DNA from: Siphlonurus alternatus
Taxonomy: Eukaryota; Arthropoda; Insecta; Ephemeroptera; Siphlonuridae
Assembly: GCA_949825025.1 (NCBI GenBank)
Contig: OX463784.1
Location: 6,579,431 to 6,643,430 of the forward strand
DNA length: 64,000 nt
Direction of reading: 5' to 3'
Under the pieces are notes generated by a model that worked only from the letters and a program-made list of their open reading frames with translations, was not told the origin of the DNA and made no database searches. This document shows, in pieces, positions 48,974 to 60,439 of this stretch; position 1 is the stretch's first letter; each line of letters opens with the position of its first letter. The position numbers and the translations under genes were made by a program.

Positions 48974-49391
48974 TAATAGGGAGGCGATTCATGAAATAAT
49001 GGACAATTTGCATGACATTTTTTTATTGCAAAAATGGATAGAGGGTACCAAATTATGCTACTCTGAATTTTTTCAGACTTTTTTGAGAGCGGGAACAATT
49101 TTTAAAAAATTATTGAAAAATCAGTTTTATGACGTCACGGGCGATTAGCGCATATCCTTTTCTTAAGGACAGACTCCTCGTGACGTCATAAAATCGACTT
49201 TCAATATTTTTTTAAAAATAGTTCCAGGTCTCTAAAAAATCTGAAAAAATTCAGAGTAGCGTAACTTTGCACCCTCTATCCATTTCTGCAATAAAAAAAT
49301 GTCATGCAAATTGTCCATTATTCATCAGAGTTATCCAGCTTTCTCACTATGGTTAGGTCAATGGTTAGTGGATAACTCTCTTCGTGAATCG
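48974..49391. mobile_element. Family C-like MITE split by a family B element
   Basis: The left end gaggcgattcatga is at 48981-48993 and the right end cttcgtgaatcg at 49379-49391. Between them lies a complete family B hairpin (48995-49322), leaving about 70 bp of the original element (gttatccagctttctcacta and ggttagtggataactc). Confidence 0.6.
48995..49322. mobile_element. Long-hairpin MITE, family B copy 2 (variant ends)
   Basis: Ends aataatggacaatttgcatg and catgcaaattgtccattatt pair exactly. The inner part (ctgaattttttcagactttt, gacgtcacgggcg, gttccaggtctc) follows the 3998 element, but the outer 60 bp differs, so this is a subfamily that changed its termini. Confidence 0.8.
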
Positions 49392-49396
49392 TAATT

Positions 49397-49500
49397 AATT
49401 ATTCACAAGGTTTCTCACTAACCACGGTTAAATGCTGTTAAAATTAGACTGATGCTAACCGTGGTTAGTGATAAACCTGGATATCTCCTTTACAAATCTT
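49397..49500. mobile_element. Family C-like MITE fragment
   Basis: Inverted blocks caaggtttctcactaaccac and gtggttagtgataaacctgg surround a short loop. It resembles the variant at 54993-55100. Confidence 0.6.
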
Positions 49501-49684
49501 ACCCAGAACATTATACGGTTTATTAAAAAAGACAAGGCAACATATAAAATATATGGGTAATGTTTTATTTAATAAATGTACATTTTACTTTTTTCAACAT
49601 GAAAAAAATAATTTCTAATTTAATTCTTATTAAAAATTGACCTTTAAAGAAAATGACAATCATGGTTATGCATCTGGAAGTATA

Positions 49685-49685
<1 letters not shown>

Positions 49686-49757
<72 letters not shown>
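49686..49757. repeat. (TA)n microsatellite
   Basis: About 70 bp of ta dinucleotide. The Tyr/Ile frame across it is an artefact. Confidence 0.97.
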
Positions 49758-50513
49758 ATTAAAAAAAATAGAATAAAAATTAACATTTATTATTGATTTA
49801 ATTATGTCTTAATTAGTTTTTGTGTTTTTATATATTCCAAAAAAATATAGTCAAAATTAATGTAAAATAAATTGTGGCACTACTTGAACGTGATACACAT
49901 ACTCCAGTATATGCAAATAACCATTACAAGTACTTAAAATGTATAGGAAGATTCCATTACCAATACAAACAACTCTAATTTTGAGATATTTAACAAGCAA
50001 TCGATACCTTCTCGCATCTACTTCCATGTATAATAAATTACTTGACAGATTTCAGATGGTATATTTCATAAAACTAACCGATCTATGTTTACATTTTCAA
50101 AATTGTTTGTTTTAGTCTAACGAAGCGTGTACTTATATAGCAATTAAAATCTTGTACTTTGAGTATATTCATATTATAATATGTTGGTTTCAATTTGTGA
50201 TCATATTAACATAACATTAAAGTTTGAGTATGTTGAATTAGCTACTGTATAGTCAACGCTTTTTATCAAGTGTATGTTATTTACAGATTATAGTTGTAAA
50301 ATATAAGTCAGAAATGCCATAATAATAATTTTGTTGATAATTTTATTATCTAAAGCCCCAATAAAATGTCACATAATAAAGGTTTTAACTTAAAATTTGA
50401 TATGATTATATCTATACCGGAAAAGATATTTAGGTCAAAATAATTTTAAAATGAAACTAATTTTAACCTAACTTTCATTGGACAACCTGCATTATTTTTA
50501 TTATTTTCTTAAA

Positions 50514-50896
50514 TCAAACCCTATTGGGTACTTCTAATTACTAATTACATACTACTTTGAAACCCCGAACCTTCCGAAACCCTAACTTGAGCGTTTCAAG
50601 GACTCTTCCGGAACGGGGGTGGCAACGGCCTTGCAATCCATCTCGTCATTTGCCTGCGACTGAGGGAAACGTGGAAACCTCAGCCAGATAGACACTACAG
50701 CTTTTGTCAATGAACCGGAAGTGCAATGATCCAAAGCCAGGGGAACCACATAGTAGAAAAGCGCAATGATTTACCCCTGGGTGGGAAACGTGATTTGTGT
50801 TGAAAATGGTCACCCATCCAACTACTAATCACGCTCGGCGTTGCTTGACTTTGGTGATCTGACGAGACCCGGTCAAACGCACTGTGCCACACCTCC
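50514..50896 (-). mobile_element. 5S rRNA-derived SINE, copy 1
   Basis: On the minus strand it begins ggaggtgtggcacagtgcg and then gaccgggtctcgtcagatca, followed by gttggatgggtgacc. This corresponds to the internal promoter half of 5S rRNA (the gtctgatctc and ttggatgggagacc regions), as in SINE3-type elements. The body contains the ggtttccacgtttccctcag domain shared with other SINEs here, and the tail is gaagtacccaatagggttt followed by AT-rich sequence. No coding capacity; Pol III transcribed when active (family knowledge). Confidence 0.8.
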
Positions 50897-51034
50897 AAGT
50901 TGAATTTTGATGCTGAACAACTTACCTACCGTCAAGGCGAAGTTTTTCAGGTTTCTTCATTTTATAGAGCAGAAAAAACAAAACTAGATGCTCCCGTGTT
51001 GAAAAATACGTTTTTATTTATTTTGCATTATATA

Positions 51035-51296
51035 TCTCTTCGTCTTTTCTCCTCCTATTTTAGAAAAGAAAAATAAAGAAAAGACGAGATTACGTTTTCT
51101 TTCCTAAATACTGAGTATAAAATTTCTTTATTTTATTGTCACTTTCAGCGAGTAAAAAAATGTGTTTGTAGAAATATGTAATGAGATTTATTCATTTTTT
51201 TTTTTTTATTCAGATACAAGATACAGAAAGGTTCTAAACACATAACATTAGGTTCATATGTAAAGGATGTTTGAAGGGAGTAATTTTTCAACTACT
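51035..51296. mobile_element. Family G MITE, degraded copy
   Basis: The words cttcgtcttttctcctccta, aaaagacgagattacgtttt, cactttcagcgagtaaaaaa and gtaatttttcaacta follow the family G order, but with many differences and an insertion of T-rich sequence. Confidence 0.5.
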
Positions 51297-53020
51297 ATCC
51301 TTCCTGCTTGTTAAATATAAAAAAAAAAAAAAAATAGCGGTGGTATATTGTTTATAATAATCTTCCCATTGGTGTACTAATAATCCTAAATTATGTATTG
51401 ACTTTCGTGTTTTTATCATGCCTATAATATTATAAAGAAAACAAACTATAAACTAAAAATCTTCTTTATAATATAAATCCCTTTATTTTTAATAAAAAGC
51501 TTTATATTTTATACATCATTTAAAGCTTTGGAGCAGTTCAATTTTCTCTCGTTCATATTTATAAAAAGTTTTTTTTTATATAAAATTCATTATTGTTAGT
51601 CACTGCGAGTCACGAATTCTCTTTGATACACTTAAGATAATATCCAAACGTTTTTATGATGAAAAAATGCCGTTATTAATGAATTTACGTGCCAAAGAAA
51701 ATCAATTAAAAATTTAGTATTTTTTAATGAGGTTTATAGAATTAGTTTACTTATAATTTATCTAATCTGTTTAACAATTAATATTAAAAATACAATGCCT
51801 GTTCATATTATATAAATGTTCTTTATTTGTCATCGTTTTATAACGTTCAGTAAATTTTTGAGTGCACTTATTTTCAAAAGTATTCACAATAATTTATCGA
51901 ATTATTATAGCACCCATTATTACTGTTGATTGCATAAATTTCATATATAATATATTAAACATATTATCATCGTAAGGATTCCTGAATAACAAATTTTATT
52001 TTCATATTTACTGTGCACAAACGATTAATTCAATAAATTTATAAATTACTATAAACTTTTATTTCATCATCTAATTACAGTTTACTTTAAATAAATGACT
52101 AATTATATTTCAAACTATTTTATATATTTAAATTTAAGACATAAAAAATTAATATTTTAAAATAGAAAAATTAAATAATTTAAATTTCTAGCACATACTT
52201 TGCAGAAACTAAAACTATCAATACTTTCTAATTGAGTACAAATGGTACAATTATTAAAAAAAAGGTTACATATTGAGCCCCCCCCCCCTCTCCCCTTTCA
52301 CTCATAAAAAAAGGACGTTCTATTTCGAAACTAATTTATTTTCTTAACTGTTTCTTCTTGTATATTATGATAGAAGACTACATTAAACGTAAAATACAAA
52401 TAGATTTGTTTTTAATTGATATAATATGACTCCTTCGTTATATAAAATAATAAATTTCTCTTCCTTAAAAAAAGATAGAGCAATTAATATTTCATTTTTA
52501 ATTAACAAGATCATTAATTTTATATTAATATTTAAAACCATTGATTTTTTTTCTCTCTAAAGACTGCCATAAAAAAAAATGAAGCTTATAATTTTGAAGA
52601 CGACTTTACGGCATTGATTTTTGTACTTGCGCTGGTGCTCTTACCTTTTGACAGCTACAAGGGAGGTTTTGAAGGAATGAAGGAGGGGAGGAATAAAGGA
52701 AAAGAGAACTGAGTTTTAAGCCATGAGTAATTACTTAATATTAAGTACATGTGACGCAAAGTATGGGGAGTGTTTCGTGAAAGGTCACATTTATTATTTT
52801 TTTTAAGCGGAAATATACAATTCCCTGATGTCTTGGTATTTAATGTTATATTATTTATTAGAGCAACCTTTTAGTTCAAAGATTTTACACTAACATTTTG
52901 ACTTTTATATTTTTATTGACATTATGTTAAGCTTAACTAAGGAAGGAGATTATATTCCTAAAATAAAATTTTGTAGGGATAACAAGGTGTCTCGCAAAAG
53001 GTTCAAGAGCTTTTGACCGA
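51297..53020. other. AT-rich non-coding DNA
   Basis: No coding frame or dispersed repeat recognised; a poly-C tract lies near 52280. Confidence 0.5.
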
Positions 53021-53101
53021 AGAATTTATATACTAAGGTTCATATTTAACTTAATTTTCTTCGGAAACGTTCGGGTGTCCTTTGGATTTGCTCGGTAATT
53101 C

Positions 53102-53389
53102 AAATGAGATATTAGAATGTGAAAATTTTAGTGGCTTAATTCAAAAGAAGGGGTAAAAATATGGTACTGTGAATTTTTTCAGATTTTTCTGAGACCGGGA
53201 ACTATTTTTAAAAAATTATTGAAAGTCTCTTTTGATGACGTCACGGGCGGCACTGCCCTATTCTTTTTCTAAAGGAGTGCCGCCCGTGACGTCATAAAAT
53301 AGACTTTCAATAATTTTTTAAAAATAGTCCTCGGTCTCAAAAAAATCTGTTAAAAGCCACTAAAATTTTCACATTCTAATATTTCATTC
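53102..53389. mobile_element. Long-hairpin MITE, family B copy 3
   Basis: Almost identical to 3998-4315, including tgagatattagaatgtgaaa ends and the gatgacgtcacgggcggcac centre. About 30 bp of the right arm is missing near 53350. It sits at the edge of a family L block. Confidence 0.85.
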
Positions 53390-53524
53390 TTCGTTACAAA
53401 TTACGCACCACTTTAAACAAGAAAATTCTATCTCCAAATAAATTAATGGATTTTTAAGTATTCTAGTACTAAAAAATTCTATATGCTATATTAATAAGAA
53501 AATTTTTAATATTAACTTCTCAAC

Positions 53525-53850
53525 TGAACCCTAGTATAGGGTACTGGCCACAATTAAGTGACTGAATTTAACCTCCCGGCTCTTCGTAGACCGTACTTTT
53601 GTGGGTCCCTTCCAATCCGGGGCGGCCATGGCCTAAGCAATCCATTCCAACATTCGTCTGGTTGTAACTGAGGAAACCATGGAAACCTCAGTCAGGATGG
53701 TCGGCAATTGATGGAGGATGCCATCAATCACCTCCCGGATGCACGAGTGGGTGTTCTTTAGCAACCACCACTTGTGAAAAGTTTGGCGGTGCATGGCTGG
53801 GATCGAACTCACGACCATCCGATTACGAATCAGAGGAGTATACCACTACT
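53525..53850 (-). mobile_element. tRNA-derived SINE
   Basis: On the minus strand the start tagtggtatactcctctg resembles a Pol III A box, and gttcgatccc (complement of 53799-53808) is a good B box, about 45 bp apart, so the head is tRNA-like. The middle carries ctgaggtttccatggtttcc, the domain shared with the 5S-derived SINEs. The far end (taccctatactagggttc on the minus strand) resembles their 3' tail. Head swapping on a common body is typical of SINE families. Confidence 0.75.
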
Positions 53851-53884
53851 ATGTATAATGATAAGAAAATTGTGACGTAGAATA

Positions 53885-54000
53885 TCTGCTTAACACGATA
53901 CAATTTTCGCATGAATTTCATCTCCAAATCAACAAATTTAGTTGACATTTTCAGAAATATTGTATGCTATATTTTGAAAAATCGTATCTTAACAAGACTT
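53885..54000. repeat. Possible family F MITE remnant
   Basis: The words taacacgatacaattttcgc and aaaaatcgtatcttaacaag resemble the inverted ends of family F, but the middle is diverged. Confidence 0.35.
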
Positions 54001-54004
54001 CACC

Positions 54005-54330
54005 TTTTTGCTAACAAATTTGGGCACGTTTCAACAAGTTCATTACCACTATATATTGGAGATATTTGACCTTCTGTCGATTGAGGTACGAAGATGTTCG
54101 TCTGCCGCAAACAATTATCCGACGTTTATTGCTCTACTCGCCCTTAGCATTAATATCAGCGCAGCAGCAGCTTCAAACCGCATCGTGCCATTCCGCAAGG
54201 AAACAAATGAAACCCACACGAATTCTCCAGCGCATTCCATCTTCGTTTGTCTGTCTCCCCCACCTCTCTTTAACTATAATTGTTTCATTAACATACTTTA
54301 ATTATATTAGTTGTTTTGATTCATTTTAAT
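54005..54330 (+). other. GC-richer block with two overlapping open frames, unknown
   Basis: Two frames of 97 and 87 codons (54008-54301, 54066-54329) overlap, and the region 54080-54270 is clearly less AT-rich than its flanks. A gaggtacg donor-like site is at 54084. Neither frame shows a domain or matching splice context. It might be an old exon, a captured fragment or repeat sequence. Confidence 0.25.
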
Positions 54331-54658
54331 TAAATTTTCATGTATAATATTTTATCAAATATTCGTTTACAAATTATATTAATTTATAATTAGTTTTAAT
54401 TATTGTGCAATTTAATACATAATTTGTATTTTGAATTTAATATTCATACGTTCTTTAAGAAATAAAATACTTAATTAGTTTTATATTTTGATAATAGAAA
54501 ACAAGGCAGGAAGTTAGTAAAATGAAGTTAAAATTCAAGAAGGTCCACTTTTATTGTTTTTTGAATAATATTTACAACCCTACGCAACGGATTACAGGGT
54601 TTAAAATGTAGTGCAAACAAGGTTTCTTTTATTTTAAATCGTTCTTTGTCTGGAAAAA

Positions 54659-54800
54659 TTAGCTATCTACCTCTACTCCGATCATGTAACAATATGTGTT
54701 ATATCATGTGAATGCAATCATGAGTTCTTAATTAATAGAGCTGAAAACTCATAACTGCACTCACCTTATATTGCAGATAGCTCATTTTCGTACAAAAAGA
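54659..54800. mobile_element. MITE-like element, family A copy 5 (diverged)
   Basis: The words ttagctatctacctc, ctcataactgcactcacctt and ttgcagatagctcatttt follow the family A order. Terminal repeats are weak. Confidence 0.5.
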
Positions 54801-54831
54801 CATCCATTCATACATTATCATAGTAAGCACA

Positions 54832-54990
54832 ATGGGTGCGATTCACAAAGCAGTTAGCCAGGTTTCTAACCACGTTTAACTTAACCACGTTTAACTAAGG
54901 TGGTTTAACACGTAAAACAGGTATAGTTAAACGTGGTTAAGCTAAACGTGGTTAGAAACCTGGTTAACTACTTCGTGAATCGCACCCATT
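54832..54990. mobile_element. Palindromic MITE, family C copy 3
   Basis: Runs from atgggtgcgattcacaaagc to cttcgtgaatcgcacccat. Arms are nearly perfect, with aaccacgtttaacttaacca and ttaaacgtggttaagctaaa. It is followed within a few bases by a second family member. Confidence 0.9.
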
Positions 54991-54992
54991 AA

Positions 54993-55112
54993 TATGGGCG
55001 ATTCACGAAGAAGTTAGCCAGGTTTCTCACTAACCGTGGTTAACGCCAGTAAAATTCAATGACACTAAACGTGGTTGGTGAGAAACCTGGTTAATTCCTG
55101 TCTTAAAAAGCG
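54993..55112. mobile_element. Palindromic MITE, family C variant, abutting copy 3
   Basis: Starts atgggcgattcacgaagaag. The arms aggtttctcactaaccgtgg and cgtggttggtgagaaacctg pair, but the right terminus decays after taattcctg. The immediate junction suggests insertion next to or into the ttaa/at-rich target left by copy 3. Confidence 0.75.
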
Positions 55113-55975
55113 CATTACAATATTTCGGACAAGAGAAGAAATGTTTGATAAATTGTTTTATGCAACATATTCTGTAAATAAATTTTTTGTTACATTTATT
55201 TTATTTTTTAATAATAAAAAACATATTTCCCAACAATACTTCAATATTGAATAAAGTATAGATCAATAATATCAATAAAAAACAAAAGAGTTTTGTTGTA
55301 CGGTAAAAAATAATACGAATTTACATATAATTGAAAGGAACATTACTAGTATTTCATTTTATAAACCCTTAGTAATTTAAATTGAAAAAAACTTTAACCA
55401 TTTTCTCATTACAATGCAACCACATTTTTTTTCCTTCGTTTCGTATGTTTCCCTCTTTTTTTTTAAACCTTTTTCCGAAGAGTTGATTGGAAAAATTGTC
55501 AACCTGCTAGTCAGTTTAAATACGTTATTGAGTGAAAGATATAAAAAAAACAACAACATAAACTGGGAATATTGCATTTTTATTGTGCAAACTATATAAA
55601 AAATCTTATAATTTATATTTATTAGTATTATAAAAGCTTTTAAATATATTTTATAATAATAAATTCAATATTAGCTTTACTATACATTGAAAATATAGGT
55701 CATATTTATTCAATATACTCAGAGTACTGCGAACTTTATAATTTAATTAAAACATTGTTTATTATTCAGGTTAATTAATATTCAAAATAATGCACATTTA
55801 TATTATACTGAACTAGGACTTTATTTAATATGAAAATAATGAAGTTAAAACACTCCCCATCTAACTCTATGCTTTTGTTGGACATGACAAAAATGATGAC
55901 AAAAACAAACATATGAAAAAACCTTACAGGCATCAATGTCCTTTTTATAATAAGGTAATGTCTTGGGAAAGGCTA

Positions 55976-56345
55976 CCCGAGTTGAAATAATTTACTATTA
56001 AGCTCTCCTGTCGTCTAATTTCCTTATACTTTGCACCATTTTAGAGGAAAAAGACGAGAGTACGTCTTATTTACTGTTATTGTTAAAAATAATGGGCTCG
56101 ATTCACGAAGTAGTTAGCCAGGTTTCTAACAAAGTTTAGCTTAATCACGTTTAACTATACCTGTTTTACGTGTTAAAACACCTAGTTAAACTTGGCTAGA
56201 AACCTGGCTAACTGCTTCGTGAATCGCGCCCATTGTTTTCATTTCATCCTCACTTTGAGCGAAGAGGAAATAAGATGTGTTTTATAGGTAAAAAGCTTAG
56301 GTTTAAACGTGTAAAGGATGAGTTAAAGACGTTATTTTTCAACTA
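55976..56345. mobile_element. Family G MITE containing a family C MITE
   Basis: The outer element runs from ccgagttgaaataatttact to gacgttatttttcaactag with the usual inner words. A complete family C element (56094-56232) interrupts it in the middle, so family C transposed after this family G copy was in place. Confidence 0.8.
56094..56232. mobile_element. Palindromic MITE, family C copy 4, nested
   Basis: Ends tgggctcgattcacgaagta and cttcgtgaatcgcgccca. The right arm has lost a short stretch (the aagctaaacgtggtt part seen in other copies). Confidence 0.85.
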
Positions 56346-57379
56346 GACTATTCCACTTTTTTGCAATTCCCGTAAGAGTTTTAATATACTAAAAATAAAC
56401 TTTCCTTTATTTTATTATTATAAATCAATCGTTCTAACATAATGTTTAAATTTAACATACAGGTTTGTTATAAAAAAATACTTTTCATTTTATATTTTTT
56501 AAAATGTAATGTGATATATTTATATATTCTGTACATGATATTCAAAGAAAATGTAGAAATATTTCAATATGGCTTCGTATTTTGAAGAAACATCAATAAA
56601 AGATTCGTTTTTGATAAATCTAATGATGTGTATCAAGAAATGTGATATATATGGCAAGGAATTCTTCAAATATTTTGCTCTTCAAATTCTATTTTATCAT
56701 ATCTTATTTTTCAAGTTTGATTATTTTCCTCCCACTCAAATACTTTCAAGAGTAAATATTAAAACTGTCAGAATCAGGATTTCACATTTACGATAAAGTT
56801 AGTTACAATTTAACAAACGTATGAATACCCATCGAAAGTTGAAAGATTTTGGCTTCATTATAGGGCAGCGCCACGTGATTGTTGGGTAGATTTAATATAT
56901 TTATTCAGTTCATTTGGCTATACAAATAACATAGAACAAGTCATAAACATCATAATACAACACAAGACAAAAATACAAAAAAAAAAACATATACATATAT
57001 ATTATACACTAATAAACTATAGTTAGCCAAATAGCAAGTTATTCTTTTTGCTTACTTACAGGATAACGCTCAGCTGTTTACCTCCCCTCACTTCCACTAC
57101 TGTTGTCATACCGTACGCTCTAAAGCATTGAAAAAAAAAATATAGAAAAATTGACTTAGTTGCCAGGTTTAATTATTTAAGGACACAGAAATGTATTCTT
57201 TATGAACTAGAAGAAGAAATGGAAACGATATAAATGTAATAATTGCCACATAATTTTTTTCCTACTTTTTTTCCCCTTACACGCTGCTGATGCAACACAA
57301 CACTATGGCGCGGCAGGCTCCTGTAAAGTATGCAATATGAGTTGCAGTGACGTCACGTGGGTTTGGCCTACAGACATAA

Positions 57380-57535
57380 AATATCCTAGGGCTTTCCATA
57401 TAGGTTGAAATCCCTTATATGCATCTTTCTGCATAATTTCAGCTTCAAAAACTGAACTAAAAGCCTAGAAAAACTTTGCACTTCCGGCTACTTCCGGTGA
57501 TATTCTTACATTACATGAACTATATCTGATAAATT
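57380..57535. repeat. Dispersed repeat, family H fragment
   Basis: Contains cacttccggctacttccggt and attacatgaactatat, the inverse of the ends at 5575 and 34610. Only the terminal part is recognisable. Confidence 0.5.
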
Positions 57536-58271
57536 CAATAATCTTTTAGTACAAATGTCAAACGTCTGTTTTTGAGGTTTCATGTCTCAATATGTTTGTT
57601 TATTTTAATGAAATAAATTCACTGTAATTATTTTAGTGGTTTTCACCCTGTCAAATTCATGATATTATTTTTTTCCAAAGTTGATACCTTTTATCCCTTA
57701 ATTTTAAACAATTTTTAAAAGTTGGTTCATTTTATAAAGTAAATATTTAATTAATAATATGAAAAAATATATTATTCTCAGTATTTCATATTGCATATTA
57801 AGATTTCAGAGAGATATTAAATTTGACTGGCTAAAATAACATACTTTGACCACGTTGCGAAAACTCATATCTCAGGTATTGACTTTTCGTCTTTTTACCT
57901 AAGTCAATACCTTCAGGTATTTCAGTAAATTTCTGGTGCTCACAAGAATATGATATTCATAACGTGTATACTCATAAGTTGCTTGAGTAATGTTGAAGAT
58001 AATTATTTTTGTTAATTCTCGAAGCTTAGAGGAATTATGGTTACATAACATAATACAGGCACCTTCAAAATGTGTACGCCCCGATTTAATCACATTATTT
58101 TATTATTAAATCCAACACAGTATACAGTACAATATTTTCATAAGTTTGGATACATGACAGTACATTTTTATCTTAGAACATAAAATATTTTTTACAAAAT
58201 AAATATGATTTAAATAAACATAATTAATTATACCGACTGAATAGAGTGCCATTGAGTTACGTATAATAATT

Positions 58272-58674
58272 TTTTTTTTTTAATTAAACCCTATTGGGTA
58301 CTTCTATTTACTAATTACATACTACTTGAAACCCCGAATCTTCCGAAACCCTAACTTGAGCGTTTCGTGGGCTCTTCTGGAACGAGGGCGGCCACGGCCT
58401 TGCAAATCCATCCCGGCATTTGCCTGCGGCTGAGGGAAACGTGGAAACCTCAGCCAGGATGGACGCTACAGCTTTTGTCAATGAACCGGAAGTGCAATGG
58501 TCCAAAGCCAGGGGAACCACATAATGGAAAAGCGCAACGTTTTACCCCTGGGTGGGAAACGTGTTTTTTGTTGAAAATGGTCACCCATCCAACTACTAAC
58601 CACGCGCGGCGTTGCTTGACTTCGGTGATCTGACGAGACCCGGTCAAGCGCACTGCGTCACACCTCCCACTAAT
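58272..58674 (-). mobile_element. 5S rRNA-derived SINE, copy 2, with target duplication
   Basis: Minus-strand head gtgggaggtgtgacgcagtg, then gaccgggtctcgtcagatca and gttggatgggtgacc, as in copy 1 at 50514-50896, with which it is alignable end to end. The 3' end carries an A tail (T run at 58272-58281). The decamer tataataatt appears at 58262-58271 and 58675-58684, consistent with a target duplication. Fewer CpG losses than copy 1 suggest it is younger. Confidence 0.85.
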
Positions 58675-58990
58675 ATAATAATTAATAGTAATACACATGA
58701 CTGATAATTGACATAATTGTAAATCAATATATTATATTACTTATAACCCAGGTAAATATGAATCTATAAAAAGCTGTAGAAATGTTTGTATCTTCAAGCT
58801 TTTCGAGGATTCCAGTACGAAATAAAATATTTTGACACAAACTTGTCAGTGCGGATTTTCAACAACTTTTATTTTAGAGATAGAGAAATTCCCAACAGAA
58901 ATCTTCTCAGAAATTCATAAAAGCAAGAGAAATCTTATTTCTTTTTTATTATTTTTATAACATTTCTTGTTTGCAATAGATTGATGCTTT

Positions 58991-59613
58991 TAGAGTTTGC
59001 AAAAATAGTCTCTATTTTTAACAAAAAAGTCGCTTATTTTTCGCAAAATAGTCTCTCCAAATAGTCGGCCCAAAAATGATGAAATTGGGTGTTTAACGAT
59101 AAATTAACGGTCTATATAAGTCTAGGAATCTGTGAAATTGCAATGAGAAGTTTCTGGGGACGAAAATAAAGTATTCGTGCTATAATTTAAGCCAAAAAAG
59201 TACCATGAAAGCAATATATCACTAGGCGTCTCGTCTTCCGGAGGAAGGGGGGGGGGAGGTTATAAGAAAATAACTTTTTTTTTTTTTTTACAATTTAGTC
59301 TCCTGCAGGGCGCACCACAGACCACTCGAACAACAATGTGTAGGCTTAATATTCACATGGTTTCACAGAAACATGCAAGGTTTTGGAAATTTAAGCATGG
59401 AAATGATCGTAAAATCGAGGAAAAAGCATAAAAAGTCGCAAAATAGTCAGATTTTTCTAAAATAGTCGTTAAATAGAGAAATAGTCGCAAATAGTCTTTT
59501 TTTTTATTAGCTCTATTGGTTCAGTTACATGAGATCTGTGGACATCTGCAATAAAAACATCAATATAGCCTAAAAATTAAAAAGTAGTCGAAAGACTATT
59601 TTTGCGAACTCTA
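58991..59613. mobile_element. hAT-like non-autonomous element with tagag termini
   Basis: Ends tagagtttgcaaaaatagtc and gactatttttgcgaactcta are inverted repeats. Several gcaaaatagtc words repeat near the right end. Related to the 21102-21664 element by the ends and gactatttt subrepeats. No clear 8-bp duplication could be read. Confidence 0.6.
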
Positions 59614-60159
59614 TTTATAAGAGTACTCTTAGCATTCGTTTAAATCTTCTACATCAAAAGTTTATGATCATTAAAAAAAAAAAAGTTAGGTATATAAAAA
59701 ATAATAATCTAGCTTTTAACGTGCATATATACTGCATATTATATATAAATTTATAGTAGTAAATAAAATAGGTCAGAAAAAATTGTTTTTATTATTTAAA
59801 AGCTGTATGTAGCAACTAGCGTTTATGAAATAATTGTATAATTTGTTATATTCTTGGATGTCTATACACTGTATATCTCCATTTACCTAACTGATGAAGC
59901 AAGGATGCAATCTAAACTACGCGAAATGTTAGGAATATAATTTATTTTTTAGTGAAAAAGTGACCATATTATTTTCATCTCTATCTGTAATTTTTTTCAA
60001 TCGTTCAATTGCTATTAAGTCTTTGCTGGTTATCCCTATCTTATACTTTTAATTATAAAGTAGCGGTTAACAAGGTTATTGCTTAGCCTTGACTAGTAGG
60101 TAATGTTAAACATTATTCTAAATAAAAACGTAAATAGAGTAGGCAAATCAGCTGATTTT

Positions 60160-60435
60160 TAGGTGCTCCCACCGTCCTATCAAAACCTATGAAAAAAAAA
60201 ACAAACGCAAATTTGTTTTTTCACAAATCGTAAGATTTTTTTTTTTAATATTTATTAGAGAAAATTCTTTAACGAAACATACTGAAAAATACAGTAGATA
60301 ATGCAAGATTTAGATTTTTACCTCATATATTATCGAGAAAAGTTGAAAAAAACATTTTGCTTCATTTTTCAATGACAAAATGGACCTTAGCGACACAAAT
60401 GAGCATTGCAAGGCGCACTGACTTGAAGCTTCTAT
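60160..60435. repeat. Dispersed repeat, family J copy 2
   Basis: It aligns with 42310-42722 through agaaaattctttaacgaaac, actgaaaaatacagtaga and atggaccttagcgacacaaa, without the inserted MITE found in copy 1. Confidence 0.65.
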
Positions 60436-60439
60436 AAAT

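Noticed and set aside
49565..49786. Minus-strand frame rich in alternating Tyr-Ile
   Set aside because: It is a translation of the TA microsatellite.
50707..50898. Minus-strand 63-codon frame, and similar frames at 58311-58698
   Set aside because: They lie within the 5S-derived SINEs and have no coding meaning.
53770..53850. tRNA-like sequence with A and B boxes
   Set aside because: It lacks a convincing full cloverleaf and is continuous with a SINE body, so it is the SINE promoter rather than a tRNA gene.
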